Source: Rhodoferax sp.
GTDB lineage: Bacteria > Pseudomonadota > Gammaproteobacteria > Burkholderiales > Burkholderiaceae_C
DNA length: 64,000 nucleotides
Assembly (NCBI RefSeq): GCF_030697375.1
Contig: NZ_JAUYQD010000026.1
Location: 82,542 to 146,541, forward strand
Direction: 5' to 3'
Positions 27,020 through 35,746 of the stretch are shown here, in pieces (positions within the stretch are counted from its first letter, which is position 1; each line of letters begins with the position of its first letter). The notes under the pieces were generated by a model that saw only the letters and a program-made list of their open reading frames with translations, did no database searches and was not told the origin of the DNA. The position numbers and the translations under genes are program-made.

Positions 27020-28218
27020 ACGTGTCCTTTTTGCGGGTCATGGGTCGGAATTGCGCGGTTTTTTGCTCCCTCGCACGGATGATTAGAGTCAGCGCGGGAC
27101 GGCTGCGCCTTGAGAAAAGGCAAATCGGGGCCGTCCACTGGAGCGCCCTGTTCGCAGCCGTCACGTCCCGGGCGCCCTGCCCGCATGTGCAGGGTTTGGG
27201 TCGGGAAGGCAAACTCGATGCCCCGCTCGCCGAATACGCGCACCAGTTGCAGATTGATGGCCTGCTGCACGTCCATGTAAAGGTTGAAATCCGGTTGGAG
27301 CAGGTAGTAGACGGCCTCAAATTCCAACGCAAAACTGCCCAGGCTTTTGAAATGCACGCGGTCGATGCGTGTGTGGGCCTGGGACTCAATGGCCTGGCGG
27401 ATGAGCAGGGGAATGCTTTCGAGTTGCGCCGGTGGCGTGTCGTAGGTGACACCGAGGGTGAAGACGGCGCGCCGCTCCTGCATGCGTTTGTAGTTGCGGA
27501 TGCGGCTTTTGAGCAGGTCATTGTTGGAGAAGATGATTTGCTCGCCACTGAGGCTGCGGATGCGCGTGGTCTTGAGCCCCACATGTTCAATGGTGCCCAT
27601 GTGCTCATCCACGGTAATGAAATCGCCGATGACAAAAGGCTTGTCGATGGCAATGGACAGCGAAGCAAACAAATCCCCCAGGATGTTTTGCACGGCCAGC
27701 GCCACGGCGATACCCCCAATGCCCAGGCTGGTGACCAGGGCTGTCACGTTCAGGCCGATGTTGTCGAGAATCAGCAGCCCGACCAGCACCCACAGGACCA
27801 CGCGCCCCAGAAAGGACAGCAAGGACTGCGTCATGGCGCGCGCACCGGCTTCGGCCACCTCGCCCAGCGAAAACCGGTGCGTCAACCAGAACACCAGGCC
27901 GCGCTGCACCCAGAACCCGGACTGCAAGAGGATCAAGCCAACAAAGGCCCGGTCCACCAGTTTTTCCAGGGCTGGGGGCAGGTTCAGAAAGTGCGCGGCA
28001 ATATACAGGCCGATGGCCGCGGTGAGCAACAGGCGGGTGGCCGACAGGACATCGACCAAGAAGTCGTCGATCACCGTCTCCGTGGTTCGGGAAATCCGCT
28101 CCAGGTGCCGCAGGGTCCACCGGCGCAAGAGGTGGAGCACCACCATGCTGGCAATGGCCGAGAACAAGGCCAGCGCCCAATCCTGGGCGCTGTTACTGGC
28201 AAAAAGCTGGCGAAACAT
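27016..28218 (-). CDS. Mechanosensitive ion channel, MscS family
   Basis: 400 residues. Several N-terminal membrane helices, then the pore helix and MscS core: 'GLNVTALVTSLGIGGIAVALA' region, 'ASLSIAIDKPFVIGDFI' and 'GTIEHVGLKTTRIRSLSGEQ'. It releases osmolytes during hypo-osmotic shock. The C-terminal 40-50 residues after 'EFAFPTQTLHM' look unlike the family and may be extended coding into former spacer. It is translationally coupled to the small exported protein downstream. Confidence 0.92.
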   Translation of the reverse strand: MFRQLFASNSAQDWALALFSAIASMVVLHLLRRWTLRHLERISRTTETVIDDFLVDVLSATRLLLTAAIGLYIAAHFLNLPPALEKLVDRAFVGLILLQSGFWVQRGLVFWLTHRFSLGEVAEAGARAMTQSLLSFLGRVVLWVLVGLLILDNIGLNVTALVTSLGIGGIAVALAVQNILGDLFASLSIAIDKPFVIGDFITVDEHMGTIEHVGLKTTRIRSLSGEQIIFSNNDLLKSRIRNYKRMQERRAVFTLGVTYDTPPAQLESIPLLIRQAIESQAHTRIDRVHFKSLGSFALEFEAVYYLLQPDFNLYMDVQQAINLQLVRVFGERGIEFAFPTQTLHMRAGRPGRDGCEQGAPVDGPDLPFLKAQPSRADSNHPCEGAKNRAIPTHDPQKGHV

Positions 28219-28347
28219 GCGTGTCCGTGGGCCGATTCCTGTCGGCCCCCTCCGTCTCTAGGGGACAGGCATTCAAGCGCATCCAGAGCGCACGACACCG
28301 GCAATTGTCAAGAAATCGCCATTGGGGGCACGGCGCTGCGGCTTGCG

Positions 28348-28884
28348 CTACAGCAGCCCGGCGGCAGCCACCACGTCGCGCCAGGCCGCCAGCTTGCGCT
28401 CAAAACTCCAGCTGGCGTTGGCCGGGCTGCTGGACGGCAATGGGTAGACCGGCAGGCCCAGGGCGGCGGTGTATTTGGCGTGTTTGTAACTTTCGCCACC
28501 GTTGTGGGCGATGGCCTTCAGCTGCGGGCAGCGCTGCAGGAGGCTGGCGAAATCGTTGACCTGGGCGTGGCGGATGGCCGTATCCAGGCTGCCTTTGCGC
28601 TCGCACGAGGCGTACACATCCCACACCCCCAGGCCCCGGTCGAGCAACCATTTGCTACGTATTTCATAGCTGCTTGCGCAGGTAATACGGGGGCTGGAGG
28701 GCCAAATGGCTTGAAGAATGGGCCAGAACTTGTTTTGCGGGTGGGCGTAGTACTGCCGCTGCGCCAGTGAGGCCGCCCCCGGGAAGCTGCCCAACACCAG
28801 CAGCCGGGTGTTGCTGGAGACGATGGGGGGCAAACCGCACAGGCGTGGCGGCGGGGAGGCAAGGCTGGGGTGGTCTTTTGGCAT
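28348..28884 (-). CDS. DNA-deoxyinosine (hypoxanthine) glycosylase-like protein, uracil-DNA glycosylase superfamily
   Basis: About 178 residues from the ATG at 28884 (open frame to 28905 with a weak TTG). 'LLVLGSFPGAASLAQRQYYA' and 'HPQNKFWPIL' mark the superfamily; 'LGVWDVYASCERKGSLDTAI' and 'LPSSSPANA' are later motifs. It removes deaminated bases from DNA. The protein carries an in-frame stretch (about 'PRITCASSYEIRSKWLLD') encoded by a copy of the dispersed repeat at 28651-28708. That falls between 'FGPSSP'-like residues and the 'LGVWDVYA' motif, probably in a surface loop. Confidence 0.82.
   Translation of the reverse strand: MPKDHPSLASPPPRLCGLPPIVSSNTRLLVLGSFPGAASLAQRQYYAHPQNKFWPILQAIWPSSPRITCASSYEIRSKWLLDRGLGVWDVYASCERKGSLDTAIRHAQVNDFASLLQRCPQLKAIAHNGGESYKHAKYTAALGLPVYPLPSSSPANASWSFERKLAAWRDVVAAAGLL
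28651..28708 (+). repeat. Dispersed repeat copy inside the DNA glycosylase gene
   Basis: Core 'CATAGCTGCTTGCGCAGGTA' followed by 'ATACGGGGGCTGGAGGGCC', the same arrangement as the intergenic copy at 24573. It lies within an intact reading frame on the opposite strand, so the host gene tolerates it. Confidence 0.75.
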
Positions 28885-28975
28885 GGGATTCACAGCAGGC
28901 CCCAATATATTCCACGGGGAACAAACCGTGGCGCCACGCCCCTACCGGCCTGCGCAGGGAGCATGGCCGAATTAA

Positions 28976-28998
28976 AAGATACATCTAACTTGCATCTT
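28976..28998. promoter_or_regulatory. Likely NsrR operator upstream of the nitric oxide reductase gene
   Basis: Inverted repeat with 11-bp arms and a 1-bp centre: AAGATACATCT - A - ACTTGCATCTT; 8 of 11 arm positions are symmetric. It fits the AAGATGCATTT-type half-sites known for the NO-sensing repressor NsrR. It is about 95 bp before norB. Confidence 0.65.
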
Positions 28999-29003
28999 AT
29001 TAA

Positions 29004-29026
29004 TAAATGCATCTAAAATACATCTT
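29004..29026. promoter_or_regulatory. Second possible NsrR operator
   Basis: TAAATGCATCT - A - AAATACATCTT; 7 of 11 arm positions are symmetric. It is a weaker match just downstream of the first site, with 5 bp between them. Two adjacent sites would give tight control of norB. Confidence 0.45.
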
Positions 29027-29091
29027 TGATAGCATGGGGTACCGACCCCTGCCTCATTCCCGTTCAACCCCATCCATTAGGAATCCATGCC

Positions 29092-31371
29092 ATGCACGCT
29101 ACGCGCAAACTCTGGACCTGGCTCGCCATCATCTGTGCGATGTCCTTTGCCGTCCTGGGCTGGGTCGGTACAGAAATCTATCTGACCGCCCCGCCCATTC
29201 CCAAACAAGTCATCAGCAGCAAGGGCACGGTCCTGTTCTCCGAGGGCCAGGTGCAACGCGGCCAGGAAGCTTGGCTGTCGGCCGGCGGCCAGCAACTGGG
29301 CTCCGTCTGGGGCCACGGCAGTTATGTGGCACCCGATTGGTCGGCCGACTGGCTGCACCGCGAGGCACTGGCCTTGCGTGCCATCTGGGCGCAACGTGAT
29401 TTCGGCCAGCCCTATGAGCGCCTCAGCGTCGGTCAACAAGCCGACTTGAATGGCCGGCTCAAGAGCGAGATGCGTCGCAACAGCTACGACGCAGACACCG
29501 GCACCATCACCCTTTCGCCCGATCGCGTGGAGGCTGCCCAGCAGGTGGTGCAGCACTACGTCGGCCTGTTTGGCAATGATGCGTCTTTGGACAAGTTGCG
29601 CGAACAATACGCGATGAATGCGGGTTCCCTGCCCGACCCGCAGGACCTGCAAGCCCTGCCCGCCTTCATCTTCTGGTCGGCCTGGGCGGCGGCCACTGAC
29701 CGGCCCGGAGAAACCGACCTGAGCTACACCAGCAACTGGCCGCACGAACCGCTGGTCAACAACACCCCGACGGCCGGCGCCGGCATCTGGTCCATCGCCA
29801 GCGTGATCCTCATGATTGCCGCGATTGCAGGCATGATTTTTTACCACTCCACGCACCAGGAAGAAGGCGATCCGACCCCACCCAAGGCCGATCCGTTGTT
29901 CCATCTGAAGCCCACGCCGTCCATGAAGGCGACGCGCAAATACTTCTATGTGGTGATCGGCCTGATCCTGGCCCAGGTCGGCATGGGCGTGATTACGGCC
30001 CACTATGCGGTCGAGGGGCAGAGCTTCTTCGGCTTCCCGCTGGCGCAGATCCTGCCCTTCACCGTGAGCCGCACCATCCACACCCAGTTCGCGGTGCTGT
30101 GGATTGCCACCGCGTGGCTGGCCACCGGCCTGTACATCGCCCCCGCCATCTCGGGCCATGAGCCGAAATACCAGAAACTCGGTGTGGACCTGTTGTTCTA
30201 CGCCCTGTTGTTCATCGTGGTCGGCTCCACCGCCTTCGGCTGGGTCGGTAGCTTGAAGCACCTGGGCAACGATTTCAGTTTCTGGATCGGCAACCAGGGC
30301 TTGGAATTCACCAGCATGGGCCGCGTCTGGCAAATCCTGCTGTTTGTCGGCCTGCTGTTCTGGGTGACCTTGCTGGGACGCGGCCTGATGCCCGCGCTGA
30401 AAACACCGTCGGAGAGCCGTGGCCTGATTGCCATGGTGTTTCTGGCGGCCCTGTGTATCGGTTGCTTCTACGCCACGTCGCTCACCTGGGGCAAACACAC
30501 GCATTATTCGATGATCGAATACTGGCGCTGGTGGTTGGTCCACCTCTGGGTGGAAGGCTTCTTTGAAGTGTTCGCCACCGCCGTGATTGCATTGCTGTTC
30601 ACCCGCCTGGGCCTGATCCGCGCCAGCACCGCCAACAGCGCCATCGTGCTGGAAACCATTGTGTTTTTGTTCGGCGGCATTCTGGGCACCTTGCACCACC
30701 TGTACTTCACCGGCACACCGACCTTTGTGATTGCGATTGGCGCCATGTTCTCGGCGCTGGAAGTGGTGCCGCTCGCCATGATCGGTGTGGAAGCCTACCG
30801 CAACTACCAGCGCTCCAAAGCCGCGCCCTGGGTGCAGGCCTACAAGTGGTCCATCCTGTGTTTCATCGCCGTGGGCTTCTGGAACGTGGTGGGCGCAGGC
30901 TTGCTCGGTTTCTCGATCAACACGCCGATTGCGCTGTACTACATGCAAGGTCTGAACATGACCGCCGGCCACGGCCACGCGGCACTGTTCGGGGTCTATG
31001 GCATGCTGGGCATCGGTCTGCTGCTGTTTTGCCTACGCGGACTCTCACGCCGTGCGGCCTGGTCTGACCGCCTGCTCGCCCCCATGTTCTGGTCGCTCAA
31101 TATCGGCCTGGCCATGATGGTGTTCATGTCGCTGGTGCCGGCCGGCATCTACCAGGCCTGGGCCAGTATCACCCAAGGCATGTGGTTTGCCCGCTCTCCT
31201 GAAATCATCCACTCGCACTTCATGGAAACCCTGGTATGGATGCGGGTGCCGGGGGACATCGTGTTCGCCATTGGCACCTTGTTCCTGGCCGCCTTTGCGG
31301 TGCGCCTGCTGACGGGCGGAAAACGCCAGGCCCCTACCCCATTGCCTATGGCCAGCGTCCGAAAGGTCTAG
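29092..31371 (+). CDS. norB: Quinol-dependent nitric oxide reductase (qNor)
   Basis: 759 residues from the ATG at 29092. Single-subunit NO reductase: N-terminal extension replacing NorC ('GWVGTEIYLTAPPIPKQV', quinol-linked domain up to about residue 220) followed by the 12-helix haem-copper-oxidase-like core. Candidate metal-binding residues are in 'TIHTQFAVLWIATAWL', 'HLWVEGFFEVFATAVI', 'LHHLYFTGTP' and 'MTAGHGHAALFGVYGMLG'. It reduces NO to N2O at the inner membrane, for detoxification or denitrification. No other denitrification gene is in the window, which fits stand-alone detoxification. Two NsrR-like sites lie upstream. Confidence 0.95.
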   Translation: MHATRKLWTWLAIICAMSFAVLGWVGTEIYLTAPPIPKQVISSKGTVLFSEGQVQRGQEAWLSAGGQQLGSVWGHGSYVAPDWSADWLHREALALRAIWAQRDFGQPYERLSVGQQADLNGRLKSEMRRNSYDADTGTITLSPDRVEAAQQVVQHYVGLFGNDASLDKLREQYAMNAGSLPDPQDLQALPAFIFWSAWAAATDRPGETDLSYTSNWPHEPLVNNTPTAGAGIWSIASVILMIAAIAGMIFYHSTHQEEGDPTPPKADPLFHLKPTPSMKATRKYFYVVIGLILAQVGMGVITAHYAVEGQSFFGFPLAQILPFTVSRTIHTQFAVLWIATAWLATGLYIAPAISGHEPKYQKLGVDLLFYALLFIVVGSTAFGWVGSLKHLGNDFSFWIGNQGLEFTSMGRVWQILLFVGLLFWVTLLGRGLMPALKTPSESRGLIAMVFLAALCIGCFYATSLTWGKHTHYSMIEYWRWWLVHLWVEGFFEVFATAVIALLFTRLGLIRASTANSAIVLETIVFLFGGILGTLHHLYFTGTPTFVIAIGAMFSALEVVPLAMIGVEAYRNYQRSKAAPWVQAYKWSILCFIAVGFWNVVGAGLLGFSINTPIALYYMQGLNMTAGHGHAALFGVYGMLGIGLLLFCLRGLSRRAAWSDRLLAPMFWSLNIGLAMMVFMSLVPAGIYQAWASITQGMWFARSPEIIHSHFMETLVWMRVPGDIVFAIGTLFLAAFAVRLLTGGKRQAPTPLPMASVRKV

Positions 31372-31404
31372 GTCCCCGCGTACCGGCCAACCCCCTTATG
31401 ATGG

Positions 31405-31570
31405 CGACCTTCAGGTGCCCGTCGCTGCAAGGCGGCGGGAGAATCGGGAAGGCGGTGCAAATCCGCCGCGTGCCCAACGCTGTAAGGAGGATGACCCAGG
31501 CTCAATGCCACTGGCGCAAGCCGGGAAGGCGCCGGGGTCAAATGAATCCAAGCCAGAAGACCGGCCTGAA
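31405..31570 (+). ncRNA. Cobalamin riboswitch upstream of bluB
   Basis: Characteristic order of conserved elements: 'AGGTGCCCGTC', 'GGGAAGGCGGTGCAAATCC', 'CGCTGTAAGGAGGATGACCC', 'GCCACTGG', 'CCGGGAAGGCG' and 'AGCCAGAAGACC'. It ends about 55 bp before the bluB start. Binding of adenosylcobalamin should repress bluB. I see no clear terminator before bluB, so control is probably at translation. Confidence 0.95.
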
Positions 31571-31625
31571 AATTTCACAAGCTGCACGGCCAGGCAGCGC
31601 ATTTGTTTTCAAGCCAGGGGAAGCC

Positions 31626-32399
31626 ATGAAATCCATGTCGGCGCAAGCCATTCAATCCGCACACGCATTCGCAGAGGAAGCGCGTGACGCGGTCTACCAC
31701 GCCATCTTTTCACGCCGCGATGTGCGCGGTCAATTTTTACCCACCCCGGTGCCCGATGCGGTTCTGAGCCGCATCCTGACGGCGGCCCACCATGCACCTT
31801 CGGTCGGGTTCATGCAGCCCTGGAATTTTCTGGTGGTGCAGTCCGACGAGGTCAAGCGCCGCGTGCACGCAGCCTTTGCCGTGGCCCATGCCGAAGCGGG
31901 CAACATGTTCGAAGGCGAGCGGCGCACCACCTACCGCAACCTGAAGCTGGAAGGCATTCTGGAGTCCCCGGTGGGCATCTGCATCACCTGCGACCGGGAG
32001 CGCACCGGCCCGGTGGTGGTGGGGCGCACCCACATGAAGACCATGGACCTGTACAGCAGCGTGTGCGCCGTGCAAAACCTGTGGTTGGCGGCGCGGGCCG
32101 AAGGCCTGGGCGTGGGCTGGGTGAGCATCTTCAACCAGTCGGAGTTGCAAGAGGCACTGGGGATTCCCAAGGGCATCACCCCCATTGCCTACCTGTGCGT
32201 CGGCTACGTCAGCCATTTCCACGCCAAGCCGGAACTGGAGAGTGCCGGTTGGCTGCCCCGCCTCCCCATGGAAGACCTGGTGTTTTTCGACCAGTGGGGA
32301 AACCGCGATGACGACCAGGCACTGATCGGCCACTTGAAACGCGACCAGATCGCCGCGCAACAAGTGGCCGCAACCAAGCAGCCGGCCGCTGCGCCATAA
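31626..32399 (+). CDS. bluB: 5,6-dimethylbenzimidazole synthase
   Basis: 257 residues from the ATG at 31626, behind 'CCAGGGGAAGCC'. Flavin-destructase of the nitroreductase fold that makes the lower ligand of cobalamin from FMNH2 and oxygen. Motifs: 'RRDVRGQFLPTPVPDAVLSR', 'AHHAPSVGFMQPWNF', 'CDRERTGPVVVGR', 'GLGVGWVSIF'. The cobalamin riboswitch in front supports the call. A hairpin with 13-bp arms follows the gene. Confidence 0.95.
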   Translation: MKSMSAQAIQSAHAFAEEARDAVYHAIFSRRDVRGQFLPTPVPDAVLSRILTAAHHAPSVGFMQPWNFLVVQSDEVKRRVHAAFAVAHAEAGNMFEGERRTTYRNLKLEGILESPVGICITCDRERTGPVVVGRTHMKTMDLYSSVCAVQNLWLAARAEGLGVGWVSIFNQSELQEALGIPKGITPIAYLCVGYVSHFHAKPELESAGWLPRLPMEDLVFFDQWGNRDDDQALIGHLKRDQIAAQQVAATKQPAAAP

Positions 32400-32416
32400 C
32401 CCTCTGGCATGCCCCA

Positions 32417-32447
32417 CCGTCAAGTGCATAAAAAATGCACTTGACGG
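32417..32447. terminator. Perfect 13-bp inverted repeat after bluB
   Basis: CCGTCAAGTGCAT - AAAAA - ATGCACTTGACGG. Very stable hairpin 18 bp after the bluB stop. There is no T-run after it on the plus strand, so it may be a weak terminator or a 3'-end stabiliser. Confidence 0.5.
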
Positions 32448-32463
32448 CATCCGTTTGCTTGCT

Positions 32464-32495
32464 ATTTAATAGACTAATCAGTCGATCTATTAAAT
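32464..32495. promoter_or_regulatory. Palindromic operator upstream of tetR-DUF418
   Basis: Perfect 10-bp arms ATTTAATAGA/TCTATTAAAT around a 12-bp centre that itself contains GACT...AGTC. It lies 13 bp before the start of the TetR gene and is AT-rich in a GC-rich setting. It is the probable autoregulatory binding site. Confidence 0.6.
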
Positions 32496-32508
32496 ATCCC
32501 CTCTGAAC

Positions 32509-33132
32509 ATGCGAAAAATTGACCCTGAACGCCAGCAAAGCAAGCGTCAGCACATCCTGGATGCAGCCATACGCTGCTTCACCCGCAACGGCTTTCACCA
32601 GACCCGCACCGCCGAGATCTGCCGCGAAGCCAACATGAGTCCGGGCAACCTGTTCCACTACTTTGACAGCAAGGAAGCCCTCATCGCAGCGGTGGTGGTT
32701 GAGGGGCCGGACGAATTGAGCACTCTTCTTGAGCGTGCTTGCAGCGCTCCTGACCTGTTTGTGGCGCTGCTGGAGGCCATTGACCAGCAATTGGACCTGC
32801 TGACGGAGCCGGCCTACACCCGGCTGGCCCTCGAAATCATCGCCGAAGCCGTGCGCAACCCGGCGGTGTTTGCCGCGGTATCAGCCCATGAAGCCCGCAA
32901 GAAAGCCGCACTGGTGCACTTGCTGCAAACCGGTGTGGAGCGTAGGCACATCACCCTGAGCACGCCCGCCCAGCGCGCTGCAGACTGGATCTTGCTCTTG
33001 CTCGACGGCGCCTTCGGGCGCGCCATGGTCGAGGCCGCTTTCAACCTCTCCAGCTACCGCACCCTGGTGCGGAGTTCGCTCACCCATGTGATTGCGCCCG
33101 CCACAGCTACGCCTGCGGGCACCTCGGCATGA
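32509..33132 (+). CDS. TetR-family transcriptional regulator
   Basis: 207 residues. N-terminal helix-turn-helix: 'HILDAAIRCFTRNGFHQTRT' then 'EICREANMSPGNLFHYFDSK'. The C-terminal ligand domain is not assignable. Its stop overlaps the start of the DUF418 gene by 4 bp (33129-33132), so the pair is one unit, with the palindrome at 32464 as the likely operator. Confidence 0.93.
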   Translation: MRKIDPERQQSKRQHILDAAIRCFTRNGFHQTRTAEICREANMSPGNLFHYFDSKEALIAAVVVEGPDELSTLLERACSAPDLFVALLEAIDQQLDLLTEPAYTRLALEIIAEAVRNPAVFAAVSAHEARKKAALVHLLQTGVERRHITLSTPAQRAADWILLLLDGAFGRAMVEAAFNLSSYRTLVRSSLTHVIAPATATPAGTSA

Positions 33133-34343
33133 CGACGCCCAGGCCTACCCCCGCCATCGACCGCATTGACGATCTGGACGCCCTGCGCGGTTTCGCGCTG
33201 CTGGGAATTTTGCTGGTCAACATCGCTTTTTTTGCCTCCGCCTACCATGGCAGTGGCCTGACGGACCCGGCCTTTGACGGGTGGTGGGACCGCTTTGTAC
33301 CGGGACTGGTGCGCACGCTGTGCGAGACCAAGTTTTACCTGCTGTTTTCCTTCCTGTTTGGCTACAGCTTCAGCTTGCAGATGGAGTCGGCCCGGCGCGC
33401 TGGATCGGCCTTCGTGCCGCGCTACCTGCGGCGCAGTGCGGGCTTGGCGCTGCTGGGTATCGGCCACGCCCTGCTGCTGTTCCATGGCGACATCTTGCTG
33501 ACCTACGCCCTGCTGGGCCTGTTGCTGCTGGCCCTGCGCGACGTGACTCCAAAGACTGCCGTGTACCTGTCCATCGTGCTGCTGGCTGCGACGGCGTTGT
33601 CCTGGGCGCTTGTGGGCTTGGCGATAGGGGAGACCGATCCCATGGTCCCAACGCCGGAAATACACGCTGCCGTCGAACGCGTCACGGCGGCCTACCGCAG
33701 CAGCATTGGCACCACCATTGCACAACACGCATTGGAAATGCGCTCCACGATGTGGCTGCTGCTGGGCCTCATCCAGGCCCCCTGCGCATTGGCCATGTTC
33801 CTGCTCGGGCTGGCCGCAGCCAAGGGGCACTACTTCACCAGGCTTGCCGGGCAGCGCAAGCAACTCTGGCGGATGCTCGCCCTGGGAACCCCCATCGGGC
33901 TGGCGGGGGCGTGGTGCTACAACACGCTGAACACGCCGCCGGTGCAGCCAGGCAGCAGCCTGCTCGGTCTGGCGATTTCCATACTCACCGCACCGGCACT
34001 CACCGGCGCATACGTGGCAGCACTGCTGTTGTTCCTGCACCACCCCAAAGGCAAGGGTGCTGCGCTAGGCGCTTGGCTGGCACCAGCAGGCAGGATGGCG
34101 CTGACGAACTACCTATTGCAATCCGTGGTTTGCGCCTATGTATTCACCGCCTGGGGCTGGGCTCTGATGGGAGCCCTGGCACCGCCCCAGGTGTTCCTGT
34201 TCGCCCTGCTGATTTACCTTGCACAACTGTGGCTCAGCCGCTGGTGGATGCGCAGCCATGGCTATGGTCCGGTCGAATGGCTTCTGCGTGCACTCACGCA
34301 CGGGCGCAGGCCACCGTGGCGCCGCATGACCGGGCAACCCTGA
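33129..34343 (+). CDS. DUF418 (YeiB-like) multi-spanning membrane protein
   Basis: 404 residues, about ten hydrophobic segments. N-terminal signature 'LDALRGFALLGILLVNI' and C-terminal 'GRMALTNYLLQSVVCAYVF' and 'SRWWMRSHGYGPVEWLLR' are those of the DUF418/YeiB family, which has distant acyltransferase-3-like topology. Function unknown. It is translationally coupled to the TetR gene, suggesting an envelope or efflux-related inducible role. Confidence 0.9.
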   Translation: MTTPRPTPAIDRIDDLDALRGFALLGILLVNIAFFASAYHGSGLTDPAFDGWWDRFVPGLVRTLCETKFYLLFSFLFGYSFSLQMESARRAGSAFVPRYLRRSAGLALLGIGHALLLFHGDILLTYALLGLLLLALRDVTPKTAVYLSIVLLAATALSWALVGLAIGETDPMVPTPEIHAAVERVTAAYRSSIGTTIAQHALEMRSTMWLLLGLIQAPCALAMFLLGLAAAKGHYFTRLAGQRKQLWRMLALGTPIGLAGAWCYNTLNTPPVQPGSSLLGLAISILTAPALTGAYVAALLLFLHHPKGKGAALGAWLAPAGRMALTNYLLQSVVCAYVFTAWGWALMGALAPPQVFLFALLIYLAQLWLSRWWMRSHGYGPVEWLLRALTHGRRPPWRRMTGQP

Positions 34344-34347
34344 CAGG

Positions 34348-35115
34348 CTAGTGGTTGCGCCCGGCCATCACACCACCGTCCACGTCCCACACCGCGCCGG
34401 TCACCCATGCGGCCTGGTCGGAGAGCAGGTGGACCACCACGTTGGCCACATCCGTCGGCGTGCCGATGCGCCCGATGGGGTGAAAACCATTGAAACTGCT
34501 GAGCACGGCGTCATGCTGTTCTTGGGGCACAAAGCTGTCGTACACCGGCGTGTCCACAATGGCGGGGGACACGGCATTGACACGGATGTGGTGGGCTCCC
34601 AGCTCCATGGCCAGGTGCTGGGTCATGGCGTGCACACCGGCTTTGGCCATGGAATAGGCGGACGAAGGGGTTGCCAAAATGGCCTGTTTTGCCCACATGG
34701 AGCCGATGTTCACAATGGCGCCGCTTTGGGCCACCACCATGCGCCGCGCCACCGCCTGGGTGGCGAAGAACAAGGCCTTGCTGATGCCGAGGTAGGCGTC
34801 ATAGTCGGCCTCGCTGTGGTCCAGATACGCCTTGGGGGAGAACACCCCGGCCGCATTGACCAACAGGTCAAAGTGCGTGGGGCGTGTATTGACGGCATCC
34901 ACCACCGCGTGGAGTCCCGCTTTGTCCGTGATATCGGCGCGCAAGGTCGCCACGGAGGCAGGACACGCGGCTTGGGTTTCTGCCAGCTTGGTTTCATTGC
35001 GCCCCACCACCAGAACCTGTGCGCCACGCTCCGCCAATTGAAGCGCAACAGCACGACCAATGCCACTGGAACCACCAATGACCAATGCGGTTTTGCCAGA
35101 AAAAAAGTGACTCAT
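34348..35115 (-). CDS. Short-chain dehydrogenase/reductase under TetR control
   Basis: 255 residues. '[20 protein letters not shown]', '[13 protein letters not shown]', '[11 protein letters not shown]' and 'YSMAK' form the SDR motif set; '[16 protein letters not shown]' ends it. The start is preceded by a palindromic site (35129) nearly identical to one in front of the tetR gene 50 bp upstream. The regulator therefore likely represses both. Substrate unknown. Confidence 0.9.
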   Translation of the reverse strand: MSHFFSGKTALVIGGSSGIGRAVALQLAERGAQVLVVGRNETKLAETQAACPASVATLRADITDKAGLHAVVDAVNTRPTHFDLLVNAAGVFSPKAYLDHSEADYDAYLGISKALFFATQAVARRMVVAQSGAIVNIGSMWAKQAILATPSSAYSMAKAGVHAMTQHLAMELGAHHIRVNAVSPAIVDTPVYDSFVPQEQHDAVLSSFNGFHPIGRIGTPTDVANVVVHLLSDQAAWVTGAVWDVDGGVMAGRNH

Positions 35116-35128
35116 AAAATTCTCCTAT

Positions 35129-35144
35129 ACCTACCAGTAGGTAG
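35129..35144. promoter_or_regulatory. TetR operator copy 1 (SDR promoter)
   Basis: ACCTACCAGTAGGTAG on the plus strand. Its reverse complement matches copy 2 (35747) at 15 of 16 positions. It lies 13 bp upstream of the SDR start codon. Confidence 0.75.
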
Positions 35145-35165
35145 TTTTGTGGGCTAAAAAAAAGG

Positions 35166-35732
35166 TTAGCCCTTCCTTGAAAAATTGCTGACCAACAAGG
35201 CACAGGTCCGGTCAAAGGTGTCCAGGTCACCGGTCGAACGGCACACCAGGGAGGCGCCTTGCAAGGTAGCCAAGATGACCCGGGCGTGGTCTGCGGCCGC
35301 ACCGTCAAACTCCAGCTCACCCTGCGACTTGCCCTCGGCCAATACCTGTGCCAACCACTCGGTGTTGCGGATAAAAAACCGCTTGAGTTGGGGCAGCATG
35401 GCGGCGTCCAGCGTCAGCGTCTCGGTGCCCAGCATGCCGCACATGCATATTCGGTCCATCTCCAGCGAGGCACGGTAGATCCCGGCATAGGCCTTGAGCT
35501 TGGCCGGTGCGGACGTATAAAACTTTTCAATACGCAACAACTCACTGTCAAACTGCGCGGAATACACATCCACCAAAGCCACGCCCAAGTCGGTCTTGGA
35601 TGGAAAATGGTGGTGCAAACTGGCTTTGCGAATACCGACTTCCTGCGCAATGTCTGCGTAGCTGAAGCCGTTGAAACCCCGCTGCTGAACCAGCCGCTGG
35701 GCGATGGCAAGAATGTGTTCTCTGGTGTCCAT
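35166..35732 (-). CDS. TetR-family transcriptional regulator
   Basis: 188 residues. HTH 'HILAIAQRLVQQRGFNGFSY' followed by 'DIAQEVGIRKASLHHHFPSK'. The C-terminal part ('LAQVLAEGKSQGELEFDG', 'ARVILATLQGASLV') resembles the TetR_C domain of AcuR/YxaF-like members. It lies in the same direction as the SDR gene, and near-identical palindromes precede both genes, so it probably represses itself and the SDR. Confidence 0.93.
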   Translation of the reverse strand: MDTREHILAIAQRLVQQRGFNGFSYADIAQEVGIRKASLHHHFPSKTDLGVALVDVYSAQFDSELLRIEKFYTSAPAKLKAYAGIYRASLEMDRICMCGMLGTETLTLDAAMLPQLKRFFIRNTEWLAQVLAEGKSQGELEFDGAAADHARVILATLQGASLVCRSTGDLDTFDRTCALLVSNFSRKG

Positions 35733-35746
35733 GCGGCAAGTATATC

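Noticed and set aside
27022..28770. 582-residue plus-strand frame over mscS and the glycosylase
   Set aside because: No protein family features; it spans two supported minus-strand genes and their gap.
29077..30978. 633-residue open frame antisense to norB
   Set aside because: Low-complexity translation with no motifs, fully covered by the well-supported qNor gene.
31236..31625. N-terminal extension of bluB over the riboswitch
   Set aside because: The open frame runs through the riboswitch and the end of norB. The ATG at 31626 has a good ribosome site and starts at the family's usual place.
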